64,000 nt of DNA from J054 sp963850255. GTDB taxonomy: Bacteria > Pseudomonadota > Gammaproteobacteria > Steroidobacterales > GCA-2729495. The first letter of the stretch is position 1, and each line of letters starts with the position of its first letter. The notes under the pieces were generated by a model that did no database searches, had not been told where the DNA came from, and worked only from the letters and a program-made list of their open reading frames with translations. The translations under genes were made by a program, and so were the position numbers. The stretch lies in NCBI GenBank assembly GCA_963850255.1, contig CAWKLL010000028.1, forward strand, positions 1-64,000, in the 5' to 3' direction. Shown here piece by piece: positions 16,126-25,729 of this stretch.

Positions 16126-17899
16126 CGCGGAACTGCATGCGATATAGAGCGGCGTACTGACCACCAAGCTCGAGTAACTCGGCATGGCTGCCGACTTCAG
16201 CGATGCGCCCCTCCGACATCACGATGATGCGGTCAGCGTTTTCCACAGTTGACAAGCGATGCGCAATAACCAGCGTGGTCCGGTTCAGCATCAACCGCTC
16301 CAGTGCCTGCTGGATGTGTCGCTCAGACTGCGTATCCAGCGCCGAGGTGGCTTCATCAAGAATCAGCAATGGCGCATTCTTGAGCAATGCACGGGCAATG
16401 GCGATTCGCTGGCGCTGACCGCCGGACAACAGAACGCCGCGCTCGCCGACCATGGTGTTGAGGCCCTCGGGCAATTGCTCGGCGAATTCATCCACGTGCG
16501 CAGCATGCGCGGCGGCATCTATGTCGCTGCGCGACGCACCACTCAAGGCCCCGTAAGCGATGTTGTTGGCAATCGTGTCATCGAACAACACGACTTCCTG
16601 GCTAACCAGGCTGATCTGGTCACGCAGGCCAACCAGGGAATAGTCTCTGAGCGAGCGATCATCGAGCAATATTTCGCCGCTGCTGGGTTCATAGAAGCGG
16701 GGCAGCAGGTTTACCAGCGTAGACTTCCCGCTGCCGGAGCGACCGACGATGGCCAGCATTTGCCCCGCCGGCACCGTCAGCTGGATATCATTAAGTACCG
16801 CACCCTTGGCTTCAGAGTAGCTGAACGCTACGTGACGAAACTCCACTCGGCCCTCGACGCGCGTCGGACTGTAATCCCCGCTGTCGGCCTCTTCCGGTTC
16901 ATCAAGAATATTGAAAACACTACTGCCGGCGGCAATCCCCCGCTGAATGGCGGCGTTTATTCCGGTCAGCGCGCGGAGTGGACGCATCAGGAAGACCATC
17001 GCGGTCAGAAAGCCGACAAAATCCCCAAGGTCACCCGGTCGCACAGACTCGCGCGTGGCGAAATAGACGACCCCGGCAACACCCACGGCGATAACCAGGC
17101 CGGTCATAGCGTCGCCAGCCGCCCGGCTCGCAACCAGGCGCATGTTCAGCCGCCGATTCTTCTCGTTAGCCTGGCCAAAACGATTATTCTCGTAATCCTG
17201 ACCACCGAAAATCTTGATTATCCGATGGCTTTGCACAGCATCGCCGGTAATTCGGATGACGTCGCCCATGGATTGCTGAATTCGTGCGCTATAACGGCGA
17301 AAAATGCCACCAAGGGTCTTAATGAGAAACGCGATTACCGGTGCAACGATGAAAAGAAAAGCCGACAGCGGCGGACTGATATAAGTCATATAGACCACCA
17401 GACCGATGATCGTCAGGCTGTCGCGAATCAGCACTGTCACGACATCGGAAGTCGCCGCTGCGATCTGTTCAATGTTGTAGGCAAGCTTTGCAAGCAACTC
17501 GCCGCCGGAACGCAGGTCAAAAAAGCTCGTCGGTAAGCGCAGGAATTTGGCGAACACCTCGGCGCGCAGCGTCATGATGACCTGACGCCCGATCCATGCG
17601 AGCCCGTAGGAGGACCCAAACCCGGCGACGCCGCGCAATAGAAACAGGCCGAGAATCGACAACGGCAGCCAGTTGCCTCTGATTACCAGAGGATCGCTGT
17701 TCGCGCCCGCCTCTTCCGGTGACATCGACTTAACTAATTGAGAAATCAAATAGGCAAAAGCGGTATCGGTAAAAGCAAACACCGCCATAGCCACGGCTGC
17801 GAGCACAAATATCCCCCAGAACTTGGCGGTGTAGCCAAGCAGGCGGCGATACACGGAGGCGCCGGTGGCGGCCTGATCCTGAGCCTCCAGCGCAGTCAA
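16112..17899 (-). CDS. msbA: Lipid A export ABC transporter MsbA
   Basis: A type IV exporter half-transporter of about 595 residues. The N-terminal six-helix membrane domain is followed by an ATPase domain with Walker A GRSGSGKST, signature LSGGQRQR, Walker B LLILDEATSAL and the switch His in VIAHRLSTV. It flips lipid A-core across the inner membrane. No ATG fits: I chose TTG at 17899, 17 bp after exbD. The alternative ATG at 17986 would lie inside exbD. Length fits E. coli MsbA (582). The neighbouring lpxK supports the substrate. Confidence 0.94.
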   Translation of the reverse strand: MTALEAQDQAATGASVYRRLLGYTAKFWGIFVLAAVAMAVFAFTDTAFAYLISQLVKSMSPEEAGANSDPLVIRGNWLPLSILGLFLLRGVAGFGSSYGLAWIGRQVIMTLRAEVFAKFLRLPTSFFDLRSGGELLAKLAYNIEQIAAATSDVVTVLIRDSLTIIGLVVYMTYISPPLSAFLFIVAPVIAFLIKTLGGIFRRYSARIQQSMGDVIRITGDAVQSHRIIKIFGGQDYENNRFGQANEKNRRLNMRLVASRAAGDAMTGLVIAVGVAGVVYFATRESVRPGDLGDFVGFLTAMVFLMRPLRALTGINAAIQRGIAAGSSVFNILDEPEEADSGDYSPTRVEGRVEFRHVAFSYSEAKGAVLNDIQLTVPAGQMLAIVGRSGSGKSTLVNLLPRFYEPSSGEILLDDRSLRDYSLVGLRDQISLVSQEVVLFDDTIANNIAYGALSGASRSDIDAAAHAAHVDEFAEQLPEGLNTMVGERGVLLSGGQRQRIAIARALLKNAPLLILDEATSALDTQSERHIQQALERLMLNRTTLVIAHRLSTVENADRIIVMSEGRIAEVGSHAELLELGGQYAALYRMQFRDESE

Positions 17900-17915
17900 C
17901 TTTTGCGCGGCCGTA

Positions 17916-18347
17916 CTAATTAGCCTGCTCCACTGCGCGCAGCGTGGCGATAGAAATATTGGTGAAGCCAAGTTTGCCGGCGACATCCATGGCCGTAACT
18001 ACAGACTGGTGGCTGGCCCGGGCATCCGCACTGATGGTCAGATCCGAGTTCACACCGGATTCAGGCATCAGCTTGACTATGGCCGCTCTCAGAGTAGCGG
18101 GACTGGCATCCACTAGTGCGCGATTATTAACCAGGTAACTCCCTTTGGCGGTAACGGTAATTTCCAGGGCGGGTGCCTGCGGCAGGGAGTCGCCGGCACT
18201 GCTGCTCTCTGGCAAGCGAATAGAAAGTTGCGACTCACGCACAAAACTCGTGGTAATCATAAAGAACACGAGCAGCAGCAACACCACGTCAATCAGGGAC
18301 GTGAGGTTAATTTCGGGCTCGTTACGACTACCCGACCGCAGCTTCAC
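17916..18347 (-). CDS. exbD: ExbD/TolR-family biopolymer transport protein
   Basis: A 143-residue protein with a short basic N-terminus, one membrane helix (LTSLIDVVLLLLVFFMITTSF) containing the proton-path Asp20, and a periplasmic TolR-like domain. It starts with GTG overlapping the end of exbB by 20 bp. The pair energises an outer-membrane or envelope process through the proton motive force. Whether it serves TonB, or acts with the adjacent lipid A export genes, cannot be told from sequence. Confidence 0.93.
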   Translation of the reverse strand: MKLRSGSRNEPEINLTSLIDVVLLLLVFFMITTSFVRESQLSIRLPESSSAGDSLPQAPALEITVTAKGSYLVNNRALVDASPATLRAAIVKLMPESGVNSDLTISADARASHQSVVTAMDVAGKLGFTNISIATLRAVEQAN

Positions 18348-18975
18348 TGCTACGACTCGCCGAATCTATGCGTTGCTTGCGGTGCAATGCATCCACCATG
18401 CCGGTGGCTTCTTTCTCCATTTGTACAACCAGCGCATCAATGCGGCCACGCAAATAGCGATAGCCAATCAGTGCCGGAATGGCCACACTTAATCCCGCGG
18501 CAGTGGTAATTAATGCTTCCGAAATGCCACCCGCCAGGACGCTGGGGTCGCCGACTCCATTAGTGGTAATCGCCGCGAATACTTTAACCATGCCAATGAC
18601 CGTACCGAGCAACCCGAGCAAGGGCGATATGGCCGCAATGGTGCCGAGGGTATTCAGATACCGCTCAAGTTCATGCACCACGTGTCGACCCGTATCTTCG
18701 ATCCGCTCCTTCATGGCCTCACGATCAATTTTTCGATGGCTTAGCGCTGCGGCAAGAATCTCGCCCAATGGCGAACCCTCGTGCAGGCTCTTGATTTGTT
18801 GCGGGCTTAGCTGATTCTTGTTAACCCAATCCCAGACCTGACGGGTTAAATTGCGCGGCAGTACGCGCGACTGCTGCAGCGTCCAGAGACGTTCGATAAT
18901 GATTGCCGCTGCAATAATCGAACAAATGATGATGGGCAGCATTAGCCAGCCACCCGACTTCACTATTTCCAGCAT
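18328..18975 (-). CDS. exbB: ExbB/TolQ-family proton channel protein
   Basis: A 215-residue MotA/TolQ/ExbB protein. A membrane segment at residues 10-27 is followed by a cytoplasmic loop. The conserved double-helix region is LNTLGTIAAISPLLGLLGTVIGMVKVF and GGISEALITTAAGLSVAIPALIGYRYL. The Thr and Glu of the channel (GTVxGM, SEALxTTAxGL) are present. It forms an operon with exbD-msbA-lpxK-kdsB, an order I recall in Pseudomonas-type genomes. Confidence 0.94.
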   Translation of the reverse strand: MLEIVKSGGWLMLPIIICSIIAAAIIIERLWTLQQSRVLPRNLTRQVWDWVNKNQLSPQQIKSLHEGSPLGEILAAALSHRKIDREAMKERIEDTGRHVVHELERYLNTLGTIAAISPLLGLLGTVIGMVKVFAAITTNGVGDPSVLAGGISEALITTAAGLSVAIPALIGYRYLRGRIDALVVQMEKEATGMVDALHRKQRIDSASRSSEAAVG

Positions 18976-19024
18976 GCGGCGATCGCGCCTCTCGCAACTC
19001 AGCGGACTATAACGTCGTAACGGT

Positions 19025-21349
19025 CTATTCTACAGTCAGACTGCGTTCAGAGCAGCGTCCCGGCGTTTTGCCCGCGGTCCATAGTCGCCTTTGATCGCGG
19101 CGACTGGCCGTTTCCAGCCGCAGGCCACGGCCTGGCTGCAGCGTGAAAACGAGGCTGCCATGTTCAGCGGTGTTCAGCAGACAGGCGCCCGCTGCCGACC
19201 AGCGCTGCGTAACCTCCGGCAGCGGAAAATCCCAGCGATTGCGGTAGCCGGTGGCAAATACCACATAGCGCGGGCGGGTAGCGGCTACCAGGGCCGGGCC
19301 CGAAGAGGTGCGGCTGCCATGATGGGGTGCCAGCAGCAGATCAACCCGGCCAGCGGAGAACTGGCGCAGCATGGCTGCTTCGGCTCTACGGCTGACATCG
19401 CCGGGCAACAGCACGCGCGTGTTACCGGCGGTAATCAGCAAGACGCAGGAAAGGTCGTTGTCCGAAGCGCGCAGGCGCCGCTGACGCGCATCCGGATGCA
19501 AAACTTCGAAGCGCACGCCATCCCATTGCCAGGACTGGCCGGCCACGCAGGCGCGCGCCGCATTATTGGCAAGCCGCTGCGGGGCCAGCAAAACCAGCCG
19601 CGGAAAAGCCTCGCTGATGGCATCCAGACCGCCGGCATGGTCACTATCCGCATGTGAAACTACCAACCGCTGCAGACCCTGAACCCGTTGTCCGCGCAGC
19701 AGGGGTAGCAAGCGGCTGGCAGCGGCGCTGCCGCCGCCCGCATAGCCAGGACCCGTGTCATAGAGCAGCGTGTGTCTGCGCGTCTGCACCAATACGGCGA
19801 GACCCTGGCCGACGTCTGCCACCGTTATGCGCAAGGCTGCGACCGAAGGGCTTTTTGGCGCACCTAGTAACAAAGGCGCCAGTAACAGCAGGCTCACAAC
19901 CCCGGGCAGCCGTGGTCTGGGCCAGATCAGCAACACTGCGCCGAGGCCAGCCAGCAAGATCGACAGCAGCGCCGGCCGGCCAGGCTGCCAGACCAGGCCA
20001 GGCAGGGCGGCCAGTTGATCGAGCGCGCGCAGACTTATCTCCAGCAAGTCTGCTGCGCGCTGCAATAGCCAGACTGCCGGCGGCCAGGGCAAAGCGCTGC
20101 TGGCGATCAGGGCCAGCGGCACAACCAGAAACGCAAACCAGGGAATGATTAGCAGGTTGGCCAGCGGTGCGGACAGCGAAAGCAGACCGAACAACAGCAG
20201 GCTCAGCGGCGCCAGGCCGAGAGAAACGCACAGCTGGGCTTGCCAGGCTAGCCGCCAATAGCCACTGGTTGTGACCCGTCGTAGGGCCAGACCTGGCAAC
20301 AACAGTATCGCCACGGCCGAAAACGACAACCAGAAACCGGCCGTCAGCGGACCGAGCGGATCCAGCAACAGTACCGCCAGCAAGGCTATCGCCAGCAACT
20401 GCCAGGCGGGAACACCGCGCCGCAGGGATAGCAGCAAGACCGCGGCGCCCAGCATTACCAGGGCACGCACGGTTGGCGTCGCAAAGCCGGCCAGCCCGCT
20501 ATAGGTAACGGCGGCTGCCAAGGCGAATACACCGGCCAGGCTGCGTGGGGGCGGCGCACGCGGCAGCCATACCAGCATGGCTGCCAGGGCCTTCCCCAGC
20601 GCCGCCGAAAAGCCGGCTACCAGACCAATATGCAGGCCGGATATAGCCATCAGGTGGGTGGTCCCGGTAGCTCGCAGCAGCTCCCAGTCGTCGTTAGCCA
20701 GTCCGGAGCGAGCTGCTACCACCAAAGCCTGGATAAATGCGGTGGCGCGTCGCTCACCGAGACTGGTTGCCGCAGCGCGCGCCTGGCGTGCGCGCAATCC
20801 GGCGATCGGACAGGCAGTTGTAAAGCCCGCCAGGCGCCGGTTCAACGCCGAACGACGAACACTGGCCCGCGCACCGATTCGCCGAGCGAGATCGCGGCGT
20901 TCACGGTCCATGCCGCCGCCACCGTGCAAGCCGCGGACCTCGCGCAGGCGTAGTCGAAGCTGCCAGATTTCACCGGGCTGCGGGCGCACGGGACTGTCGA
21001 ACCAGACCACCGCAAGAGAGGACGGAACACCCAGCGCCCGCGCAGCCGAATTCGGCCGCAATATGAATCGGGACAGGCGACCTTCATTGCGGGCAAAATC
21101 GCAGATACTGCCCGTGACCAGCAACTCGCTGAGCCCGGCCTGGGGATCAAAGCGATCAGCCCGGCGCTGCTGAACCTGTTGCAGGCCGAGCAATAAAGGC
21201 AATATCGCCAGGCAGCTGCGGCGCAGGCCAAGCAAGCGCAGCAGCAACAAGAAACCCGCCAGAGCTGATGCGCCCGGCAACTGCCCGGACAGGTCGGGCA
21301 GCAGCAAGAGCAAAATGCCGAGCAGAGTCCAGACGCAAAACGCCAGCAT
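19025..21349 (-). CDS. comEC: ComEC/Rec2-family DNA internalisation protein
   Basis: A 774-residue polytopic protein with an N-terminal hydrophobic region and DUF4131-like soluble segment. The Competence domain includes the block MAISGLHIGLVAGF, and a C-terminal metallo-beta-lactamase-like domain has VVSHADSDHAGGLDAI and LLAPHHGSRTSSG. ComEC is the inner-membrane channel for single-stranded DNA in natural transformation. The ATG at 21349 is preceded by AGGA and gives a hydrophobic N-terminus; an ATG twelve codons upstream lacks this. It is intact, but no other competence genes are in the window. Confidence 0.95.
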   Translation of the reverse strand: MLAFCVWTLLGILLLLLPDLSGQLPGASALAGFLLLLRLLGLRRSCLAILPLLLGLQQVQQRRADRFDPQAGLSELLVTGSICDFARNEGRLSRFILRPNSAARALGVPSSLAVVWFDSPVRPQPGEIWQLRLRLREVRGLHGGGGMDRERRDLARRIGARASVRRSALNRRLAGFTTACPIAGLRARQARAAATSLGERRATAFIQALVVAARSGLANDDWELLRATGTTHLMAISGLHIGLVAGFSAALGKALAAMLVWLPRAPPPRSLAGVFALAAAVTYSGLAGFATPTVRALVMLGAAVLLLSLRRGVPAWQLLAIALLAVLLLDPLGPLTAGFWLSFSAVAILLLPGLALRRVTTSGYWRLAWQAQLCVSLGLAPLSLLLFGLLSLSAPLANLLIIPWFAFLVVPLALIASSALPWPPAVWLLQRAADLLEISLRALDQLAALPGLVWQPGRPALLSILLAGLGAVLLIWPRPRLPGVVSLLLLAPLLLGAPKSPSVAALRITVADVGQGLAVLVQTRRHTLLYDTGPGYAGGGSAAASRLLPLLRGQRVQGLQRLVVSHADSDHAGGLDAISEAFPRLVLLAPQRLANNAARACVAGQSWQWDGVRFEVLHPDARQRRLRASDNDLSCVLLITAGNTRVLLPGDVSRRAEAAMLRQFSAGRVDLLLAPHHGSRTSSGPALVAATRPRYVVFATGYRNRWDFPLPEVTQRWSAAGACLLNTAEHGSLVFTLQPGRGLRLETASRRDQRRLWTAGKTPGRCSERSLTVE

Positions 21350-21440
21350 GTTTCCTGCATCCAGCCGAAGGGTGCAGCAAACCATCGTCGAACTCGACCA
21401 TGCACGCGCCGCAAGCCTGCCAAGCTGGTTAAACTAGGCT

Positions 21441-21983
21441 ATGCCCAGACGCTTTTTCAGACGTGTTTCCAATAACTATCTGCAGAAACAGGAGAAACCC
21501 TGGTATCTGCGGCCGTTCAGCAGCGTGATGGCGCACCCGACATTCTTTTCCGTCAGCCGGCGCAGCATCTGCGGAGCGCTCTGGGCCGGGCTGTTTGTAG
21601 CCCTGATCCCCATGCCGGCACAGACTGTGGCAGCGGCCCTTTTAGCCCTGCTGTTGCGGGTCAATCTACCCGTCGCCGTGGTGGCCGTATGGGTGACAAA
21701 CCCAATCACCATGCTGCCGATTTTTTACTTTGAATACGGTCTCGGCTGCCTGATCCTGGATTTGCCCATGCAGGCCTTTGACATCAACTTATCCTGGGAT
21801 TGGCTGGCTGAGGAATTACAGGGCAAGTGGAAACCCCTGCTGCTGGGCTCATTTATCACCGCCACGGTGACCGCTTCGCTGGCCTATGTGGCGGTAAGCG
21901 TGACCTGGCGCTGGCTGGTTACCCTGCGTTACCGAAAACGCCGGCAAGCCGGATTAACAGCCCGGCGCGATCAGTCCTTATAG
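21441..21983 (+). CDS. DUF2062 family membrane protein
   Basis: A 180-residue protein with the DUF2062 signature: FSRRS-like SVSRRSICGALWAGLFVALIPMPAQTVAAALLALLL, then NLPVAVVAVWVTNPITMLPIFYFEYGLG. Two or three membrane segments lie at roughly residues 44-66, 74-95 and 130-155. Function is unknown. It is transcribed divergently from comEC, a neighbour it also has in Pseudomonas as I recall. Its last 13 bp overlap the end of lolD on the other strand. Confidence 0.88.
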   Translation: MPRRFFRRVSNNYLQKQEKPWYLRPFSSVMAHPTFFSVSRRSICGALWAGLFVALIPMPAQTVAAALLALLLRVNLPVAVVAVWVTNPITMLPIFYFEYGLGCLILDLPMQAFDINLSWDWLAEELQGKWKPLLLGSFITATVTASLAYVAVSVTWRWLVTLRYRKRRQAGLTARRDQSL

Positions 21984-22684
21984 TCGCTGCTGATATCGTG
22001 CAGCTGGCCTTCGCTCAGGCCGAGCACGCGACTCATACGCCGGGCGATAGTGCGATCATGAGTAACCAGCACCAGGCTGGTGCCCGTTTCCGCATTCAGC
22101 TCAAGCATCAAATCCAGCACCCGCTCGCTGGCTGCCTCATCAAGGTTGCCCGTGGGTTCATCGGCCAATACCACGGCCGGACCGGTAGCCAAGGCACGCG
22201 CCACGGCAACCCGCTGGCGTTCCCCGCCGGAGAGTTCACCGGGGCGGTGTTCCAGACGATCGCTTAAACCCACCCGTGCCAGCAAACCACGCGCACGCTC
22301 ACGCACGGCGGTCAGTGACTCGCGTCGCAGTAGCAGCGGCATGGCAACGTTCTCGAGCGCCGTGAATTCCGGCAACAGATGATGAAACTGGTAGACAAAA
22401 CCCAGGGTTTGATTGCGCAGCTGGCCGCGGGCGGCCTCGCCCAGGGCGGCAAGGTCCTGACCGAACACGCAGACTTGCCCCGAGCTCGGCTGATCCAGCC
22501 CACCCAGCAACTGCAGCAAAGTGGTCTTGCCGCAACCAGAAGCGCCCACGATGGCCAGGGTCTCCCCGGGTTGCACCGCGAGCTGGCATCCCTTGAGCAC
22601 ATCAAGCTTCGCGGGACCTTCCATGAACGACTTGCGCAAGTCGCTGCAGCTCAGGGGTATTTCGGCGTTTTTATCGGCAGTCAT
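21971..22684 (-). CDS. lolD: Lipoprotein-releasing system ATP-binding protein LolD
   Basis: A 237-residue ABC ATPase with Walker A GASGCGKTT, the LolD-type Q-loop region FVYQFHHLLPEFTALENVAMPLL, signature ELSGGERQR and Walker B VVLADEPTGNLDE. It powers release of outer-membrane lipoproteins from the inner membrane to LolA. The start MTADKNAEI is 32 bp after the preceding permease gene; a long upstream frame extension lies within that gene and is rejected. Confidence 0.95.
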   Translation of the reverse strand: MTADKNAEIPLSCSDLRKSFMEGPAKLDVLKGCQLAVQPGETLAIVGASGCGKTTLLQLLGGLDQPSSGQVCVFGQDLAALGEAARGQLRNQTLGFVYQFHHLLPEFTALENVAMPLLLRRESLTAVRERARGLLARVGLSDRLEHRPGELSGGERQRVAVARALATGPAVVLADEPTGNLDEAASERVLDLMLELNAETGTSLVLVTHDRTIARRMSRVLGLSEGQLHDISSDYKD

Positions 22685-22716
22685 CGGCGCCACTGTCGGC
22701 TGGTCGGAAACGCATT

Positions 22717-23967
22717 CTACTCGTGCCGCAGCGCTGCTGCCGGCTGGGTGCGCGCACCGTTCAGGGCCGGATAGATGGTCGAGAGCGTTGCCAGCAGCAC
22801 AGCGATACCCGCCACGCGGAAAACATCGCCCCAATCGATACGACTGGGGAAATCACTGATGAAGTAGACATCAGGTTCGAGAAATTTCAAGCCCAAAATC
22901 GCTTCGATAGCCGCGACGATAACGTCGATATTGGCAGCCAGCAGCAAGCCACCCGCCACGCCCAAGGCCGTCCCCAAGACACCTACCAGCACCCCCTGGG
23001 TCATAAAGATTATCAGTACAGCGCGCGGCGAGACGCCAAGGGTACGCAGAATCGCGATATCGGCGCGCTTCTCACGCACTACCATTACCAGGGTGGACAC
23101 AATATTGAAGGCAGCCACCGCAACCACCAGCAGCAGGATCACAAAAATTATCGACTTGGTCAGCTGAATCGAACGAAAGAAATTCGCGTGCTGGCGGGTC
23201 CAGTCAGTGATAAACACGTCCTGGCCGAGCTCGCGGGCGATGGAGCGCACCGCCGTGGGCGCAACCAGCGGATCGTGCATGGCGATACGCACCCCGGAAA
23301 CTGCGTCGCCCAAACGCAGCAGGCGGGCCGCGTCCTGCTGATGCAGATAGACGAGTCCGCGATCGTATTCATACATGCCCGCATAGAAGATTCCGGAAAT
23401 TTCGAAACGCCGCATGCGCGGCACCAGGCCTGCCGGTGTGGTCACCCCTTCGGCGACCATCAGAATGACCCGGTCTCCAACACCAACCTCAAGCAACTCA
23501 GCCAGCGACTGACCGATAATTATCCGGTAAGCGCCCGCCTCCAGGCTCTCAACACTCCCCGCAGTGAGTAATGCCGGCAGATCCGAGACCAGGCTTTCGG
23601 CGACCGGATCTATACCGCGGAATTCAACCCCACGAATAGAGGCGTCCCCCACCAACATGCCCTGCCCGCTGATAAACGGCGCCACGGCGCGGCTGGCCTC
23701 ATTGGCCTGAGCAATGTCGGCCGCGATTCGCCAGTCTTCCAGGCGTCCGTCCCAACCGGTTATCGCGGCATGTGAAACCACCTGCAGGATGCGATTACGC
23801 ACTTCAAATTCAAAGCCGTTCATCACCGACAAAACGACGATCAGCACAGCCACGGCCAGGGCAATACCCAGCATGGAAATCAGTGAAATGAATGACACAA
23901 AGCGATTGCGGTTGCGGGAGCGCAAATAGCGCAGACCAATGGCAAGTTCAAAAGGCTGGCGCAGCAT
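22717..23967 (-). CDS. lolE: Lipoprotein-releasing system permease, LolC/LolE family (second of pair)
   Basis: A 416-residue MacB/FtsX-fold permease. The N-terminus LAIGLRYLRSRNRNRFVSFISLISMLGIALAVAVLI is the LolC/E signature. A periplasmic domain (about residues 50-260) and three C-terminal helices follow, with VMVVREKRADIAILRTLG coupling helix and NGARTQPAAALRHE at the end. The ATGA overlap with the first permease indicates coupling. Both permeases are similar in type; calling this one LolE is by position and is tentative. Confidence 0.9.
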   Translation of the reverse strand: MLRQPFELAIGLRYLRSRNRNRFVSFISLISMLGIALAVAVLIVVLSVMNGFEFEVRNRILQVVSHAAITGWDGRLEDWRIAADIAQANEASRAVAPFISGQGMLVGDASIRGVEFRGIDPVAESLVSDLPALLTAGSVESLEAGAYRIIIGQSLAELLEVGVGDRVILMVAEGVTTPAGLVPRMRRFEISGIFYAGMYEYDRGLVYLHQQDAARLLRLGDAVSGVRIAMHDPLVAPTAVRSIARELGQDVFITDWTRQHANFFRSIQLTKSIIFVILLLVVAVAAFNIVSTLVMVVREKRADIAILRTLGVSPRAVLIIFMTQGVLVGVLGTALGVAGGLLLAANIDVIVAAIEAILGLKFLEPDVYFISDFPSRIDWGDVFRVAGIAVLLATLSTIYPALNGARTQPAAALRHE

Positions 23968-25214
23968 CACTCGTATCTCAACACTTCGGCGGGCGCCACC
24001 GAAGCCGCTCGCAGAGCGGGATAGATGGTGGCGAGTCCGGTCATGGCCAGGGCAATAAAAGCCACCCAACTGACATCGGCCAGCTGCAAATCCGACGGCA
24101 ACTGCACCACGTAATAAACGTCAGCCGGCATGAACTCAAACCCGAAAACACGCTCCAGAAACGGTGCCAGATGCTGCACATTTGTCGCCAGCAGAACACC
24201 CAGCGCCACCCCGATCAGGACGCCGAACCAGCCGACAATCAGCCCCTGCAAGGTAAAAATCGTCATGATGGTGCGACGCGTGTAACCCAGCGTGCGCAAG
24301 ATAGCGATACCGGCACGCTTGTCCGTGACGATCATCACCAGCGTGGCGACAATATTAAAAGCCGCCACCGCCACGATCAGCGACAGCAGCAAGGTCATCA
24401 TCAGCTTTTCTATTCGGATCGCGCGAAAATAGGTGGCGTTGTCCTGAGTCCAGTCACGCACCTGCGGTTGCACAGACGCCGAACCCGCCGCCCAGTCGCG
24501 CACCACTTCGGCAGCGGCAAACACATCGTCCATGCGCAGCCTGATTCCTGCACTGCCGGCATCGCTGCCGGCCAGGGCCACCGCATCATCCAGGTGCACC
24601 AGCGCGCGCACACTATCGTGATCCGTCAGGCCAAGCTCAAAAATCCCGACCACCTGAAACTCACGCAAGCCAGTGCGCAGCGCCCCGCCCGCCTGCTTGC
24701 GTGGCACCAGCACCGTGACCGCGTCGCCCGGCTGGACGCCAAGACGCAGGGCCAGTGCTCGACCCAGGATCATGCCGCGCTGGCCACTGCGCAAGGCGGA
24801 CAACTCGCCCTCGCGCATGGCTGCACCGACACCCGACACGGCATCCTCGAAACCCGGGGCGACGCCAACCATAACGGCGCCAGCCAGGGTACGACCGCTG
24901 GACAGCATGGCCTCAAGTTCCACATAGGGTGCCGCGGCGGCAACACCCGGAAACGCTTCAAGTTCCGCCTGCAACGGCTGCCAGTCTGCCTGCAGCACCT
25001 TGTCGCTGGTGACGCTGGCATGTCCGGCCATGCTCAGCAAGCGATCGCGAAGCTCGTTCTCGAAACCGTTCATCACGGACAACACGACAATCAAAGCAGC
25101 CACGCCCAGGGCCACACCCACCACCGAAGCTGCGGTAACGAAAGAAGCAAACTGATTACCGCCGCGCTCACGCAGGTAGCGCAGGGCAATAAAAATCGCG
25201 ACGGATCGCTGCAT
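23967..25214 (-). CDS. lolC: Lipoprotein-releasing system permease, LolC/LolE family (first of pair)
   Basis: A 415-residue paralogue of the next gene: FIALRYLRERGGNQFASFVTAASVVGVALGVAALIVVLSVMNGFE at the N-terminus, a periplasmic domain, and MIVTDKRAGIAILRTLGYTRR followed by three C-terminal helices. Together with LolD it forms the LolCDE complex that extracts lipoproteins destined for the outer membrane, relevant to the Lpp-like protein at 3.4 kb. The LolC versus LolE assignment is by gene order only. Confidence 0.9.
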   Translation of the reverse strand: MQRSVAIFIALRYLRERGGNQFASFVTAASVVGVALGVAALIVVLSVMNGFENELRDRLLSMAGHASVTSDKVLQADWQPLQAELEAFPGVAAAAPYVELEAMLSSGRTLAGAVMVGVAPGFEDAVSGVGAAMREGELSALRSGQRGMILGRALALRLGVQPGDAVTVLVPRKQAGGALRTGLREFQVVGIFELGLTDHDSVRALVHLDDAVALAGSDAGSAGIRLRMDDVFAAAEVVRDWAAGSASVQPQVRDWTQDNATYFRAIRIEKLMMTLLLSLIVAVAAFNIVATLVMIVTDKRAGIAILRTLGYTRRTIMTIFTLQGLIVGWFGVLIGVALGVLLATNVQHLAPFLERVFGFEFMPADVYYVVQLPSDLQLADVSWVAFIALAMTGLATIYPALRAASVAPAEVLRYE

Positions 25215-25240
25215 GGATCAGGCCTGGATACGCCCTGTGC

Positions 25241-25606
25241 TCAGAGCTCGACGGTTACTGGTGCGCTGAGACTAATGCCCTTGGCGCTGACAGTCGACCG
25301 CAATGCCATGAGTTCAACCCCGGCAGCCGCCGCAGCGCGCAATTCACGGCCATAAAGGGGGTCAATCTGATCGGCCGGCCGAACCCGCTGCACATCTTCT
25401 CGCTGCACGCAAAACAGCAGACCGGCACCCTGTCCGGCACGCCGCAACTCGGCAAGGGCGCGGGCATGCCGGCTGGCGCGCTCGCTGACCGCATCGGGAA
25501 ACAGCGCGCAGCCCGCACTGACCGCTGCAGTGACATTCTTGACCTCGAGAAAACGCTGGTAGCGGCGCTGCAGACGAGCCGCAATCAGGGCGTCAGGGAA
25601 TTGCAT
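25241..25606 (-). pseudogene. sfsA: sfsA with a large internal deletion (SfsA remnant)
   Basis: A 121-residue frame with an intact SfsA N-terminus (MQFPDALIAARLQRRYQRFL) joined directly to the C-terminal half (EVKNVTAAVSAG, then FPDAVSERASRHARALAEL, GLLFCVQREDV, ADQIDPLYGREL and GVELMALRSTVSAKGI). Full SfsA proteins have about 230 residues. Roughly 110 residues between RFL and EVKNV, including most of the OB-like domain and the SRIDF acidic motif of the nuclease-like domain, are missing without any frameshift. The remaining frame is open, so a short protein could be made, but nuclease function is unlikely. I call it a decayed gene. Confidence 0.8.
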
Positions 25607-25729
25607 AGTCGGGCTCCCAACCCCGGCTGGCGGGGCCTAACGCAAAACTTTCGGGGTTTCCATGACCTGGGCTGTTTTTTCCAAGCGCCGGTCGATGTAT
25701 ATTGGACAAAGTATAAGTGGAGTGTACAA

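Noticed and set aside
16259..17536. A 425-codon plus-strand open frame
   Set aside because: It is antisense to msbA, with Gln/His/Arg-rich low-complexity content and no recognisable domain.
23892..25355. A 487-codon plus-strand open frame
   Set aside because: It is antisense to the lolC-type permease, is rich in His, Gln and Arg as GC-rich shadows are, and shows no domain.
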